Made by a program: the position numbers and the translations under genes
Notes under the pieces: model-generated
Told to the model about the DNA's origin: nothing
Databases searched by the model: none
The model's input: only the letters and a program-made list of their open reading frames with translations
DNA from: JAJRRH01 sp047638815
GTDB taxonomy: Bacteria; Bacteroidota; Bacteroidia; Flavobacteriales_D; JABDKJ01
Assembly: GCA_047638815.1 (NCBI GenBank)
Contig: JBLIMR010000013.1
Coordinates: 1 to 59,634 of the forward strand
Direction: 5' to 3'
DNA length: 59,634 nt
Shown: piece after piece, positions 37,618 to 46,712 of the stretch
Position numbering within the stretch: the stretch's first letter is position 1
How the letters are laid out: each line of letters opens with the position of its first letter

Positions 37618-39396
37618 ATGAGTAAGGCAATAACAGGAGGAGAATTCCTAATACGTGAAACACAATGCGAAGACATCTTTATTCCAGAAGAATGGACGGA
37701 GGAACAAAAGATGATAAGCGATATGTGTCGTGAATTTGTAAAGAAAGAAATTTTCCCAAAACTGGAACAAATTGATGCAATGGAGGAAGGACTTATGTCT
37801 TCGCTTGTTGAAAAAGCTGGTGCATTGGGTATGCTGGGTATTTCGGTGCCAGAAGAATTAGGCGGAATGGGAATGGATTTCTGTACTTCATTATTGACTG
37901 CAGATGTCCTAGGACCGTCACATTCATTTTCTGTGGCATTTGGTGCTCATACGGGAATTGGGACATTACCAATTCTATATTATGGTAATGATGAACAAAA
38001 GAAAAAATATATTCCAAAATTGGCTTCTGGAGAATGGAAAGCGAGTTATTGCCTAACTGAACCAAGTGCTGGATCGGATGCCAATAGTGGTAAAACATCA
38101 GCTAAACTTACTGAAGATGGAAAGCACTATATAATCAATGGACAAAAAATGTGGATTACAAATGCAGGATTTGCAGATGTATTCACTGTTTTTGCTAAAA
38201 TTGATGATGATGAGAATTTGAGTGCATTCATTCTTACAAAAGGCATGGAAGGCCTGACAATGAACCCTGAAGAAAAGAAAATGGGGATCAAAGGATCTTC
38301 AACAAGGCAAGTTTTCTTTAATAATGTGAAAGTTCCTATTGAAGATCAGCTTTATGATAGAGGTAGGGGATTTAAGATTGCAGTGAATATTTTGAATATT
38401 GGTAGAATCAAACTGGGAGCTGGTGTTTTAGGTGCTAGTCGTGAATTGATAGATATTTCTGTGAATTATGCTAATGAACGTCAACAATTTGGCAGATCTA
38501 TCTCTAAGTATGGTGCCATAAGACAAAAGTTGGCCACAATGGCTATTAGGACATTCGCACTTGATTCAGCAATATATCGTGCTGGACAAAACATTGATGA
38601 TGCCATAGCGTCATTAGTTGAGGGTGGTTTGGATAAACATGCAGCAACTTTGAAAGGAATCGCAAGTTTTGCTCCAGAATGTGCTATTCTAAAGGTATAC
38701 GGCTCTGAAGTCTTGGATTATGTCGTAGATGAAGGAGTCCAGATTCATGGAGGCATGGGTTATAGTGCAGAAACTAAAGTTGAAAAGGCCTATCGGGATG
38801 CGAGAATCAATAGAATATTTGAAGGAACCAATGAAATCAACAGGCTTTTAACATCTGAAATGATTTTGAAAAAGGGATTGAAAGGAGAGTTAGACCTCAT
38901 GACACCTGCAATGGCAGTTGCCAATGAGTTGACATCTGTTCCTGATTTTGGAGGTGCTCCTATGGATGATTTCGATAGGCACAAGAAGGTTTTAGCCAAT
39001 TTCAAGAAGTCCATCCTTATGGTCATGGGTGCAGCAGTACAAAAGCTTGCGGCTACAATGGCTAAGGAACAGGAGGTCTTGATGGCTGCTGCGGATATGA
39101 TCATCCAAGTATATATTGTGGAATCAACGCTGTTGAGAGTTGAGAAGATGTCAAAGATGAAGGGAGAAGAGCATGTAAGCCTTCAGAAAGACATATTGGA
39201 AGTACTTATGTATGAATCATCTCGTCTTTTGAACGATAGAGGAACTGAAGCGTTGATGTCATTCGCGGAAGGTGATGAAATGAAAATGATGATGATGGGT
39301 CTTAAACGTTTCACCAAAACAGAGATATTTAACATAAAAGAGTCCAGACAGAGGATTGCACTAGCCATAATTGATAAAAATGAATACTGTTTTTAG
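37618..39396 (+). CDS. fadE: Acyl-CoA dehydrogenase with C-terminal extension (FadE type)
   Basis: 592 aa, close to Bacillus FadE (594 aa). FAD-dependent first step of beta-oxidation. Motifs: YCLTEPSAGSDANS and KMWITNAGFAD in the middle domain, QFGRSISKYGAIRQKLA, and catalytic Glu402 in IFEGTNEINR. About 170 extra residues after the standard fold (from about 425 on) are helical, as in VLCAD/ACAD9-like enzymes. An electron-transfer flavoprotein is expected elsewhere. Last gene before the terminator at 39451. Confidence 0.95.
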   Translation: MSKAITGGEFLIRETQCEDIFIPEEWTEEQKMISDMCREFVKKEIFPKLEQIDAMEEGLMSSLVEKAGALGMLGISVPEELGGMGMDFCTSLLTADVLGPSHSFSVAFGAHTGIGTLPILYYGNDEQKKKYIPKLASGEWKASYCLTEPSAGSDANSGKTSAKLTEDGKHYIINGQKMWITNAGFADVFTVFAKIDDDENLSAFILTKGMEGLTMNPEEKKMGIKGSSTRQVFFNNVKVPIEDQLYDRGRGFKIAVNILNIGRIKLGAGVLGASRELIDISVNYANERQQFGRSISKYGAIRQKLATMAIRTFALDSAIYRAGQNIDDAIASLVEGGLDKHAATLKGIASFAPECAILKVYGSEVLDYVVDEGVQIHGGMGYSAETKVEKAYRDARINRIFEGTNEINRLLTSEMILKKGLKGELDLMTPAMAVANELTSVPDFGGAPMDDFDRHKKVLANFKKSILMVMGAAVQKLAATMAKEQEVLMAAADMIIQVYIVESTLLRVEKMSKMKGEEHVSLQKDILEVLMYESSRLLNDRGTEALMSFAEGDEMKMMMMGLKRFTKTEIFNIKESRQRIALAIIDKNEYCF

Positions 39397-39450
39397 GAGA
39401 AATAATAATAATTTCTCGGAATAAATAAAAAAATATCGCACAATCTTTGA

Positions 39451-39484
39451 AGCCTATTTCGCGTAAGCGGGATGGGCTCTTTTC
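39451..39484 (+). terminator. Rho-independent terminator of the fad operon
   Basis: AGCCTATTTCGC (39451-39462), GTAA tetraloop, GCGGGATGGGCT (39467-39478), then CTTTTC. All 12 positions pair if G-T wobbles are allowed, with a GNRA loop. The T-run is short. Confidence 0.7.
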
Positions 39485-39550
39485 ACGTCAAAAGCCCCGT
39501 GATATATGGATTTTTGATTTTTCACCTGACAAGTGCTAGAAGAAGTCAGG
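39483..39550 (+). other. Two further hairpins between fadE and the DUF5684 gene
   Basis: TCACG (39483-39487) pairs with CGTGA (39498-39502), followed by a T-rich stretch; CCTGAC (39525-39530) pairs with GTCAGG (39545-39550). With the terminator before them this makes three hairpins in 100 bases. They could be a leader of the next gene, a 3' processing structure or an ncRNA. Confidence 0.35.
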
Positions 39551-39646
39551 GGTAAATTGGTCTAAATAAAACGCAATTTAATCGAAGATTTCGGCAACCT
39601 TTTAAGCTTGACTACGTCTAATAGTCAAACAAATAAATTATTGCAT

Positions 39647-40192
39647 ATGGAGTTTTTCACTAATATATACCAAGTTATGACAGATACCTTCGGGGGATCT
39701 ATATGGGTAATAATACCTATAGTAACTTTCATCTTAGTTGTTGCTCAATGGAGATTATACGCTAAAGCAGGTCAATCTGGTCTTCAATCCATCATTCCTT
39801 TCTGGAATTTTGTAGGATTTATGAAAATTGTTGGTCGTCCAACATGGCACAGTTTATTTATTATTGTTCCTTTATTAGGGATGATTGCAGCTTTTATTGC
39901 TGATGGTTCAGATCTTGTTCAGCTTGCTGGAAGCGGTTTTGCAAGTTTCGCTGAAACAACAGTTTCATCTGTTGTTTTTGGAGTCTCTGCTTTTGCATTC
40001 TTAGTTTTCATGTTTAGAGTTCATATCGACCTTTGTAACTCATTCGGAAGATCTTCAATGATTGACTATGTAATGATGTTCGGATTAAACATTCTATATG
40101 TTTTATACCTAGGACTAGATTACGAAATTGAATACAGCGGTCCTTCATATGGTCTTGAAGCTGGATACCAAGATTCAAATGCATACGCATAG
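39647..40192 (+). CDS. DUF5684-like integral membrane protein
   Basis: 181 aa from ATG 39647; the longer frame from TTG 39608 adds 13 polar residues and is less likely. Four to five hydrophobic helices. The loop AQWRLYAKAGQSGLQSIIP, then FWNFVGFMKIVGRPTW, is the DUF5684 signature (often found beside signal peptidase I in Bacteroidota, though not here). The C-terminus is Gly/Tyr-rich and polar. Function unknown. It stands alone and ends at a strong terminator. Confidence 0.75.
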   Translation: MEFFTNIYQVMTDTFGGSIWVIIPIVTFILVVAQWRLYAKAGQSGLQSIIPFWNFVGFMKIVGRPTWHSLFIIVPLLGMIAAFIADGSDLVQLAGSGFASFAETTVSSVVFGVSAFAFLVFMFRVHIDLCNSFGRSSMIDYVMMFGLNILYVLYLGLDYEIEYSGPSYGLEAGYQDSNAYA

Positions 40193-40214
40193 AGAATTAA
40201 AATACTATTAACTT

Positions 40215-40251
40215 AAAAAAGCGATCTCGTTCTAACGGGATCGCTTTTTTT
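40215..40251 (+). terminator. Strong Rho-independent terminator after the DUF5684 gene
   Basis: AAAAAA then GCGATCTCGT (40221-40230), TCTA loop, ACGGGATCGC (40235-40244), then TTTTTTTG. Ten-bp stem with one wobble and flanking A/T runs, so it may work in both directions. Confidence 0.92.
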
Positions 40252-40343
40252 GTTTTATCACTTTTCATATCATTTATTAATTTAATATGTTTCTTTTGTA
40301 AGATACTCCCAAGACATAATTAACATCAGGGTCAATTAAGAGA

Positions 40344-42578
40344 ATGAAAATCAACAGAATTCTTCATAATAGCCTTGCCTTATTGGTGCCATTGCTCTTA
40401 GTAGTAATTCTGTATGGTCCAATTCTAACAAACCCATCAGATTATTTCTTTAGTGACAGTGGGGATGGGATAAAGAATTATTATGCATTGGCATGGTTTG
40501 TAGAGCATAATGTTAGCTGGACTAACCACACTGGGATGAACTATCCTTATGGAGAACACTATATTTATACAGATGGCTTTGTTCCGTTGGGATGGATCTT
40601 AAAGGCCATTGGCGCTAATGGAGTGCAGTCAATTGGAGTTGCAAATTCACTCATGCTACTGAGTTTAGTTTTTGGATCCTTTTTCTTATTTAGGATTTTG
40701 AGATGCTATAAAGTACCTGTTGTTTTTGCAATATTAGCATCCTCAGCAATAGCCATTCTCAATCCTCAAGTTATTCGTATGGGGGGCCATTTCTCACTAT
40801 CGCTCATGTTTTTCTTCCCATTGACCCTTTGGATGTTTATACGATTCAAACAAAATATGTCATCTTGGTTATGGACCTCCTTGATCGCACTTAGCATATT
40901 GTTTTGGTTGTTTATGCATCCTTATTTGGGCGTTATTCTGCTTTTGTTTCTACTTTGTGTATGGTTAATTATAATCATAATGGATCGTAAAATATTATCT
41001 AATGTGGTCGTTTTGATTCAGATGTTAACTCAAACAGTCATACCGCTTTTAGTATTTAAAATGTTTACGTTAATAACTGATTATCATATTAATAGACCCT
41101 ATAAGCCGTCAGGATTTTGGGAAAGTAGCTCTTCGTTGAAATCGATTTTGCTGCCAATCAAGGGCCCCATGAGTTTTGTCACAGAATGGTTTGATATCTC
41201 TAAAATTAGTTGGGAGGGTCGTTCTTATATTGGGTTGGCAGCAATCTTATTTGTAATCTACTATTTTGTTCATTCAATTATTAATGGACAAAATTTAAGA
41301 AATAAGATCAAACCAAAAGAGAGATTCGAAATATTTTTAATACCATCTATCCTAGTTCTTATATTTTCTTTCGGCATTCCATTTTATCAATTTCCAATAT
41401 TGGCCGAGATTCTCTCTCCAGTACGAAACTTTAGAGCATTGGGAAGATTCGCATGGCCATTCTTCTATATCATAACATTATTTTCCGTTATAAAATTGTA
41501 TCAGTGGTCCGTGTTAATCCAAGGTAGGAAGAGAATATTTCAGTTGTCATTAGTCGTGTTGATTGGAATTATGTTTTTTGAAGGAATTGGTCAGCACATA
41601 AGTTTTGCTAAGAAAGTTGTTCAAAATAAAAATACTTTTAAATATTCTAATCTTTCCGAGGATATGAAGAATATGATGGAACATGGCAAACGAAGGTCAT
41701 ATTTGTCAATATTACCAATGCCATTCTATCATTTGGGTTCAGAACGATATTCTATTCTAGCTTTTGGGGACGGGTTATATAACTCTATGATTTTATCTTA
41801 TCACACAGGACTACCAATTTTGTCCAATCTCTTACCTAGAACATCTTTGAATGAGACAAAGAAGAGTATCATGACAGTCTCACCAATTTACTATAAGAAG
41901 GAAATTTGTCAGGAAATTCCTCAGGGGGAATTATTAATCATTCATTCTAAAGGTGTTTTGAAGGAGGCAGAAGAACGCTACCTCCAAGACTCTAAAGAAT
42001 TAATGTCAGGAGATGTTGGCCTAAGATCAATTAAAACCGAAGCTATATGTGAGGTTAAAACCAGTGTAGGTATGGTTGATTCATTGTTTGACAATCGGGG
42101 GTCGTTGTATTTCCCAATTGGCAGTAAGAATTACCTCGAATATTTCAATTTTAAAGACAATGACTCTAAGGGTAGAATTTTTAATGAGAAAAATACTACC
42201 ATCAAAGATTTTGCTCCTGGCGAAATTTCAGAAGGTATCTATGAGGTAACCATTTGGTATAAAAACCCCGAAGAAGTTAGTCCTAATGACGCATTCTTTT
42301 TAGAAGTGAAAAACGAAGATGGTTCTGGTGATTCTTGGAAATCATATAGGACACTTGACAAAGCAGCAATGTTCAGTGGAGATAGTCTTATTTTCACTAG
42401 AAAGATTGAAATTAAGAATGTAAATAAGCGGTATAAAATAATGATAGAGAAATATAAAACGGATCCTGTAAATTTAATTTATCTTAACATGCTAATTAGA
42501 AAAATGGATCAGGATGTATATATTAAAAACGGGGATAGTGTCTCTGTGAATAACCACCCATTGATTCTTTTAGAATAA
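40344..42578 (+). CDS. Large polytopic membrane protein, putative GT-C-like glycosyltransferase
   Basis: 744 aa. About ten transmembrane helices lie within residues 8-425. The first periplasmic loop contains FSDSGDGIKNYYALAWFV, an acidic motif at the position where GT-C enzymes keep catalytic aspartates, followed by the MNYPYGEHYIYTDG segment. The region from about 440 to the end is soluble and includes a beta-sandwich-like part (ISEGIYEVTIWYKNPEEV). A role in transferring sugars from polyprenyl-phosphate donors is inferred from topology only. It is a single gene, converging on alaS, with no glycan cluster around it. Confidence 0.65.
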   Translation: MKINRILHNSLALLVPLLLVVILYGPILTNPSDYFFSDSGDGIKNYYALAWFVEHNVSWTNHTGMNYPYGEHYIYTDGFVPLGWILKAIGANGVQSIGVANSLMLLSLVFGSFFLFRILRCYKVPVVFAILASSAIAILNPQVIRMGGHFSLSLMFFFPLTLWMFIRFKQNMSSWLWTSLIALSILFWLFMHPYLGVILLLFLLCVWLIIIIMDRKILSNVVVLIQMLTQTVIPLLVFKMFTLITDYHINRPYKPSGFWESSSSLKSILLPIKGPMSFVTEWFDISKISWEGRSYIGLAAILFVIYYFVHSIINGQNLRNKIKPKERFEIFLIPSILVLIFSFGIPFYQFPILAEILSPVRNFRALGRFAWPFFYIITLFSVIKLYQWSVLIQGRKRIFQLSLVVLIGIMFFEGIGQHISFAKKVVQNKNTFKYSNLSEDMKNMMEHGKRRSYLSILPMPFYHLGSERYSILAFGDGLYNSMILSYHTGLPILSNLLPRTSLNETKKSIMTVSPIYYKKEICQEIPQGELLIIHSKGVLKEAEERYLQDSKELMSGDVGLRSIKTEAICEVKTSVGMVDSLFDNRGSLYFPIGSKNYLEYFNFKDNDSKGRIFNEKNTTIKDFAPGEISEGIYEVTIWYKNPEEVSPNDAFFLEVKNEDGSGDSWKSYRTLDKAAMFSGDSLIFTRKIEIKNVNKRYKIMIEKYKTDPVNLIYLNMLIRKMDQDVYIKNGDSVSVNNHPLILLE

Positions 42579-42599
42579 TAGAATAAGCTAACTTCTGTA

Positions 42600-45227
42600 T
42601 TAAGCGATAAGTGTTTTTGCTTTTTCAATGGCCTCTGAGATTCCGTCAGGATTCCGTCCACCAGCTGTTGCATAAAAAGCTTGACCCCCGCCACCACCAT
42701 GTATGGCTTTAGATATTACACGAATAATGTTACCAGCATCCATTTTCTTATCCTTTATCAATCCATCAGATAATGCCACTGTCATACCCACCTTTCCATC
42801 ATCGGTAGCATTAGCCAAGACTATGAAAAGATCAGGAACTTCACTTTTCAATTCGAAGATCATGTCCTTCAATGACTTTTGATCCAGATCAACTTGTTCA
42901 CCGAGAAAACTTATCCCGTTTATTTTCTGAATTTTGGCTTTCAGATCGCCTTTCAAATCCTTCGCAGAAGCTTTATTGGCATTTGCAATTTGGTTCTGCA
43001 GATTTCTGTTTGCCTCGATCAATTCCTGTACACTTTTGGCAAGGTCATTAGGGTTCTTTAGAAGACCTTTAATCTCATTCAGTATTTCACGTTCCCCGTT
43101 TATAGTTTCAAGTGCTCTTTCTCCTGTGACAGCTTCAATTCTTCTAATTCCAGAAGCAACTGAACTTTCTGAAAGCACTCTGAAAGTTCCTATTTCGCCA
43201 GTATGCTTAACATGAGTCCCACCGCAAAGTTCTATCGAATCACCAAACTTTATCATCCGTACTGTGTCACTGTATTTTTCACCAAACAAAGCCATTGCGC
43301 CTTCTTCGATAGCTTCATTGAAAGGTGTATTTCTCTTCTCAATCAAAGGATCATTTTTCATAACCAAAGCATTGATATCCGCCTCAAGTTTAGAGACATC
43401 TTCAGGCTTCAACTTTTCGTAATGAGAGAAGTCAAAACGTAAGTAATCGTCATTAACTAAGGAACCTTTTTGTTGAATGTGTGTTCCGAAGTTATCTCTT
43501 AGTGCATGATGCAATAAGTGAGTTCCTGAGTGATTTTTTTCTGTTGATCTTCTTTTCTTTTCATCAACTACCGCCTTGAAATCTTCTTCCGGAAACACAG
43601 GAAGTTTGTCACAGAAATGTAAAATGAGATTACTCTCTTTTTTAGTATCTTGTATGTAGTATTTATTCTTGCCATCATCGATATGACCTCGATCTCCCAC
43701 CTGACCACCACCTTCAGGATAGAAAGGTGTGTAATTGAAAACCAACTGGAATAATTCCTTGCCTTTCTGTTCAACGACCCTGTATCTCGTGATTTTCACA
43801 TCTGCCGTTAATTGATCGTAACCAACAAACTCCTCTACTTCATCTACAGCAACCACGATCCAGTCACCTGTCGTCATCTTCGCATCCTTTTTCGATCGGG
43901 TTTTTTGTTTCTCTAGCTCCTTTTCGAATTCTTTTTCATCAAGGGTCATGCCTTCTTCACCGAGAATAAGTGCTGTGAGATCTACAGGGAATCCATATGT
44001 GTCATAGAGTTCGAAAACTTTTTCACCACTTACTTTTCCCTCTTTATTAATTGAAGCAGGGTCTTTAGCGATATCGTTCAACCTTTTTATTCCTTTCTCG
44101 AGTGTTCGTAAAAACGACACTTCCTCCTCTTTTACGATTTTGGCAATTAAATCTTTTTGCTCTGATAACTCTGAGAAGTGCCTTCCCATTTCAGTAGCCA
44201 AGACGTCCACCAACTCATGAATGTATGGCTCTTTCTGATCCAGAAAACTATATGCATACCGTATGGCTCTTCTGAGAATTCTTCTGATGACATACCCAGC
44301 ACCACCATTTGATGGGAGCTGACCATCAGCAATGGAAAAAGATACAGCTCTTATATGGTCTACAATAACCCTAATTGCAATATCACTTTTGCTATCAGTT
44401 GATTGATATTTTATACCAGTAATTTTTTCAAGTTTATTGATTAAAGGAGAGAAGACATCCGTATCGTAGTTTGACTTTTTATGTTGTAAAACAGTACAAA
44501 GCCTTTCAAATCCCATGCCCGTATCGATATGAGTCTTTGTTAGTTCAACGAGACTTCCATCAGACATCCGGTTGTACTGCATAAATACAAGATTCCATAT
44601 TTCAATGACCAATGGGTCATCCATATTCACTAAAGATGCGCCATCCACTTTCTTGCGTTCATCATCCGAACGGAGGTCAACGTGAATTTCCGAACATGGA
44701 CCACATGGACCTGTTTCACCCATCTCCCAGAAATTATCCTTCTTGTTTGCTTTGATAATTCTGTCTTCCGGTAATATTTTTCTCCAAAGATCATAAGCTT
44801 CTGAATCCAAGGCTGTTTTATCAGCTTCATCACCTTCAAAAATGGTAACGTATAATTTATCTTTATCTATCTTATAGACATTGACAAGCAGTTCCCAAGC
44901 CCATTCAATAGCTTCCTTTTTGAAATAATTACCAAAAGACCAATTGCCTAACATCTCAAACATAGTGTGATGATAAGTGTCTACTCCAACTTCTTCTAAG
45001 TCATTATGTTTTCCGGAAACCCTCAAACACTTTTGACTATTGGAAATTCTGGCGTTAACGATCGGGCTATTACCTAGTATAAGATCTTTGAATTGATTCA
45101 TACCAGCATTGGTAAACATCAGAGTAGGGTCATCCTTTATAACCATTGGGGCGGAGGCCACAACTTCATGTTGCTTTGACTTGAAAAAATCTAAAAATGC
45201 TTGGCGAATTTCGAAACTGGTCATCAT
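42600..45227 (-). CDS. alaS: Alanine--tRNA ligase
   Basis: 875 aa, full length. The class II catalytic core is N-terminal (EIRQAFLDFFKSKQHEVV, FTNAGMNQFKDLILG). The editing domain has the zinc site HSGTHLLHHAL and CGGTHVKHTGEIG. The C-Ala/DHHA1 domain ends the protein with AIHGGGGGQAFYATAGG. Two adjacent ATGs (45227, 45224) are both possible starts. Its promoter core TATTTTTG is only 10 bases from that of the divergent M23 gene. Confidence 0.97.
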   Translation of the reverse strand: MMTSFEIRQAFLDFFKSKQHEVVASAPMVIKDDPTLMFTNAGMNQFKDLILGNSPIVNARISNSQKCLRVSGKHNDLEEVGVDTYHHTMFEMLGNWSFGNYFKKEAIEWAWELLVNVYKIDKDKLYVTIFEGDEADKTALDSEAYDLWRKILPEDRIIKANKKDNFWEMGETGPCGPCSEIHVDLRSDDERKKVDGASLVNMDDPLVIEIWNLVFMQYNRMSDGSLVELTKTHIDTGMGFERLCTVLQHKKSNYDTDVFSPLINKLEKITGIKYQSTDSKSDIAIRVIVDHIRAVSFSIADGQLPSNGGAGYVIRRILRRAIRYAYSFLDQKEPYIHELVDVLATEMGRHFSELSEQKDLIAKIVKEEEVSFLRTLEKGIKRLNDIAKDPASINKEGKVSGEKVFELYDTYGFPVDLTALILGEEGMTLDEKEFEKELEKQKTRSKKDAKMTTGDWIVVAVDEVEEFVGYDQLTADVKITRYRVVEQKGKELFQLVFNYTPFYPEGGGQVGDRGHIDDGKNKYYIQDTKKESNLILHFCDKLPVFPEEDFKAVVDEKKRRSTEKNHSGTHLLHHALRDNFGTHIQQKGSLVNDDYLRFDFSHYEKLKPEDVSKLEADINALVMKNDPLIEKRNTPFNEAIEEGAMALFGEKYSDTVRMIKFGDSIELCGGTHVKHTGEIGTFRVLSESSVASGIRRIEAVTGERALETINGEREILNEIKGLLKNPNDLAKSVQELIEANRNLQNQIANANKASAKDLKGDLKAKIQKINGISFLGEQVDLDQKSLKDMIFELKSEVPDLFIVLANATDDGKVGMTVALSDGLIKDKKMDAGNIIRVISKAIHGGGGGQAFYATAGGRNPDGISEAIEKAKTLIA

Positions 45228-45289
45228 GTTAAAGGCCTGTCAGGTATTAATTTATGTTAAAAAAAGTAAAGTACTTCTTAGGATGGGTG

Positions 45290-45297
45290 CAAAAATA
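45290..45297 (-). promoter_or_regulatory. -7 box (TATTTTTG) for alaS
   Basis: Minus-strand TATTTTTGC matches TAnnTTTG, 63 bases before the alaS start, leaving room for a 50-60 base leader. Confidence 0.42.
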
Positions 45298-45307
45298 GAT
45301 TATTTTC

Positions 45308-45315
45308 TATATTTG
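45308..45315 (+). promoter_or_regulatory. -7 box (TATATTTG) for the M23 peptidase gene
   Basis: TATATTTGT matches TAnnTTTG and lies 20 bases before the ATG at 45336. Confidence 0.45.
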
Positions 45316-45335
45316 TCACTACCCAAAAAAATAGA

Positions 45336-46307
45336 ATGTCAAAAACCCAATTTAAATACAATCCAACCACACTCAATTACGAGAAGGTTGAATTAAGTAC
45401 GTTAGATAGGTTCAAAAAGGCATTACTCTTCATAGGAACAGGTTTATTCTTTGCCGCTGTTATATTGGGTCTTGCATATTCCTTTTACGATTCTCCAAAA
45501 GAAAAAGCACTCAAAGAAGAAAATGTAGCGCTTTTGGATCAATATGAAGTATTGACAGAAAGGCTCAATCGATTGGACATGGTTATGGAAGATATGGAAG
45601 AGCGTGACGATAACGTATATCGTGCAATTTTTGAAGCCGAACCCATTGACCCCAATAAAAGAAAGAGTGGAGTGGGGGGTGTTAATAGATACAAGTATTT
45701 GGAGGGTCGTATATCTTCTGCACTAACAATTGACCTTAATCAACGTTTGGATAAATTGTCTAAGAGAATGGTCGTAGAGTCAAAATCATTGGATGAAGTT
45801 ATAGAATTAGCGAAAAATAAGGAGAAGATGTTGAGCTCCATTCCAGCTATTCAACCAGTGGCTAACAAAGACCTAAAGAGAATGGCATCAGGGTTCGGTT
45901 ATAGAATTGACCCACATTACAAGGTGTCCAAGCATCATGACGGAATGGATTTTACCGCGAGTACCGGTACAGAGATTTACGCTACAGGCGATGGAAAAGT
46001 GACCAGGGCTGATAATAATTCTTCGGGTTACGGCAACCATATTAGAATAGATCATGGATATGGATATGTTACGCTCTATGCTCATCTCAGTAAGATAAAT
46101 GTGAGAGCCGGGCAGAAAGTGAAGCGTGGTGACATCATTGGACTTGTAGGAAACACAGGTAAATCTATGGGTTCTCACTTGCATTATGAGGTTCGAAAAG
46201 AATCAGTGCCAATCAATCCAATTAACTTTTACTTTAACGATCTTACACCAGAGGAATATGAAATGATGATTGAACTGTCAAATAATGCAACTCAATCATT
46301 TGATTAA
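45336..46307 (+). CDS. M23 family metallopeptidase, membrane-anchored
   Basis: 323 aa. A cytoplasmic N-terminus, one transmembrane helix (about 32-52), a coiled coil (about 58-90) and a C-terminal LytM domain. Zinc ligands are intact: His201 and Asp205 in HHDGMDF and His283 in HLHYEV, with His281 as the further catalytic residue. Unlike the EnvC-like protein at 18976, this one should be an active peptidoglycan endopeptidase in the periplasm. Divergent from alaS; the MerR-type gene follows. Confidence 0.93.
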   Translation: MSKTQFKYNPTTLNYEKVELSTLDRFKKALLFIGTGLFFAAVILGLAYSFYDSPKEKALKEENVALLDQYEVLTERLNRLDMVMEDMEERDDNVYRAIFEAEPIDPNKRKSGVGGVNRYKYLEGRISSALTIDLNQRLDKLSKRMVVESKSLDEVIELAKNKEKMLSSIPAIQPVANKDLKRMASGFGYRIDPHYKVSKHHDGMDFTASTGTEIYATGDGKVTRADNNSSGYGNHIRIDHGYGYVTLYAHLSKINVRAGQKVKRGDIIGLVGNTGKSMGSHLHYEVRKESVPINPINFYFNDLTPEEYEMMIELSNNATQSFD

Positions 46308-46376
46308 TTCTTAATTTGTGATTTAAAAGATTTCTCTTACTTTCACGAACCATTAAAACCAACAATCTCAATTTAA

Positions 46377-46712
46377 ATGCCTTACAAGGAAATTACGGCT
46401 ACAAAATTATATCATTCGATTTCGGAGGTTGCTAAGATGTTTGATGTAAACACATCTTTAATAAGGTATTGGGAGAATGAGTTTGACATTATTAAACCCA
46501 AGAAGAATAAGAAGGGTAATAGAATGTTCACCCAAGCTGACATTGATAATCTGCATATTATTTTTCACTTGGTTAAAGAGCGAGGGTATACTTTACAAGG
46601 GGCGAAGGATAAATTAAAGGAAGGCAACTCGAAGGTCAACGATAACATGGAGGTTATAAAGAGACTTAAATCAATAAAGAATTTTCTCTTAGAGCTTAAA
46701 GAAGAGCTCTAA
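46377..46712 (+). CDS. MerR family transcriptional regulator
   Basis: 111 aa. The N-terminal winged helix reads YHSISEVAKMFDVNTSLIRY, then WENEF...PKKNKKGNRMFTQADIDNL, which is the MerR DNA-binding fold. A helical dimerisation tail follows (KERGYTLQGAKDKL to the end). There are no cysteine ligands, so it is not a metal sensor of the classic kind. It follows the M23 gene by 69 bases, an arrangement common in Bacteroidota; its last 4 bases overlap the end of the convergent hldD. Confidence 0.9.
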   Translation: MPYKEITATKLYHSISEVAKMFDVNTSLIRYWENEFDIIKPKKNKKGNRMFTQADIDNLHIIFHLVKERGYTLQGAKDKLKEGNSKVNDNMEVIKRLKSIKNFLLELKEEL

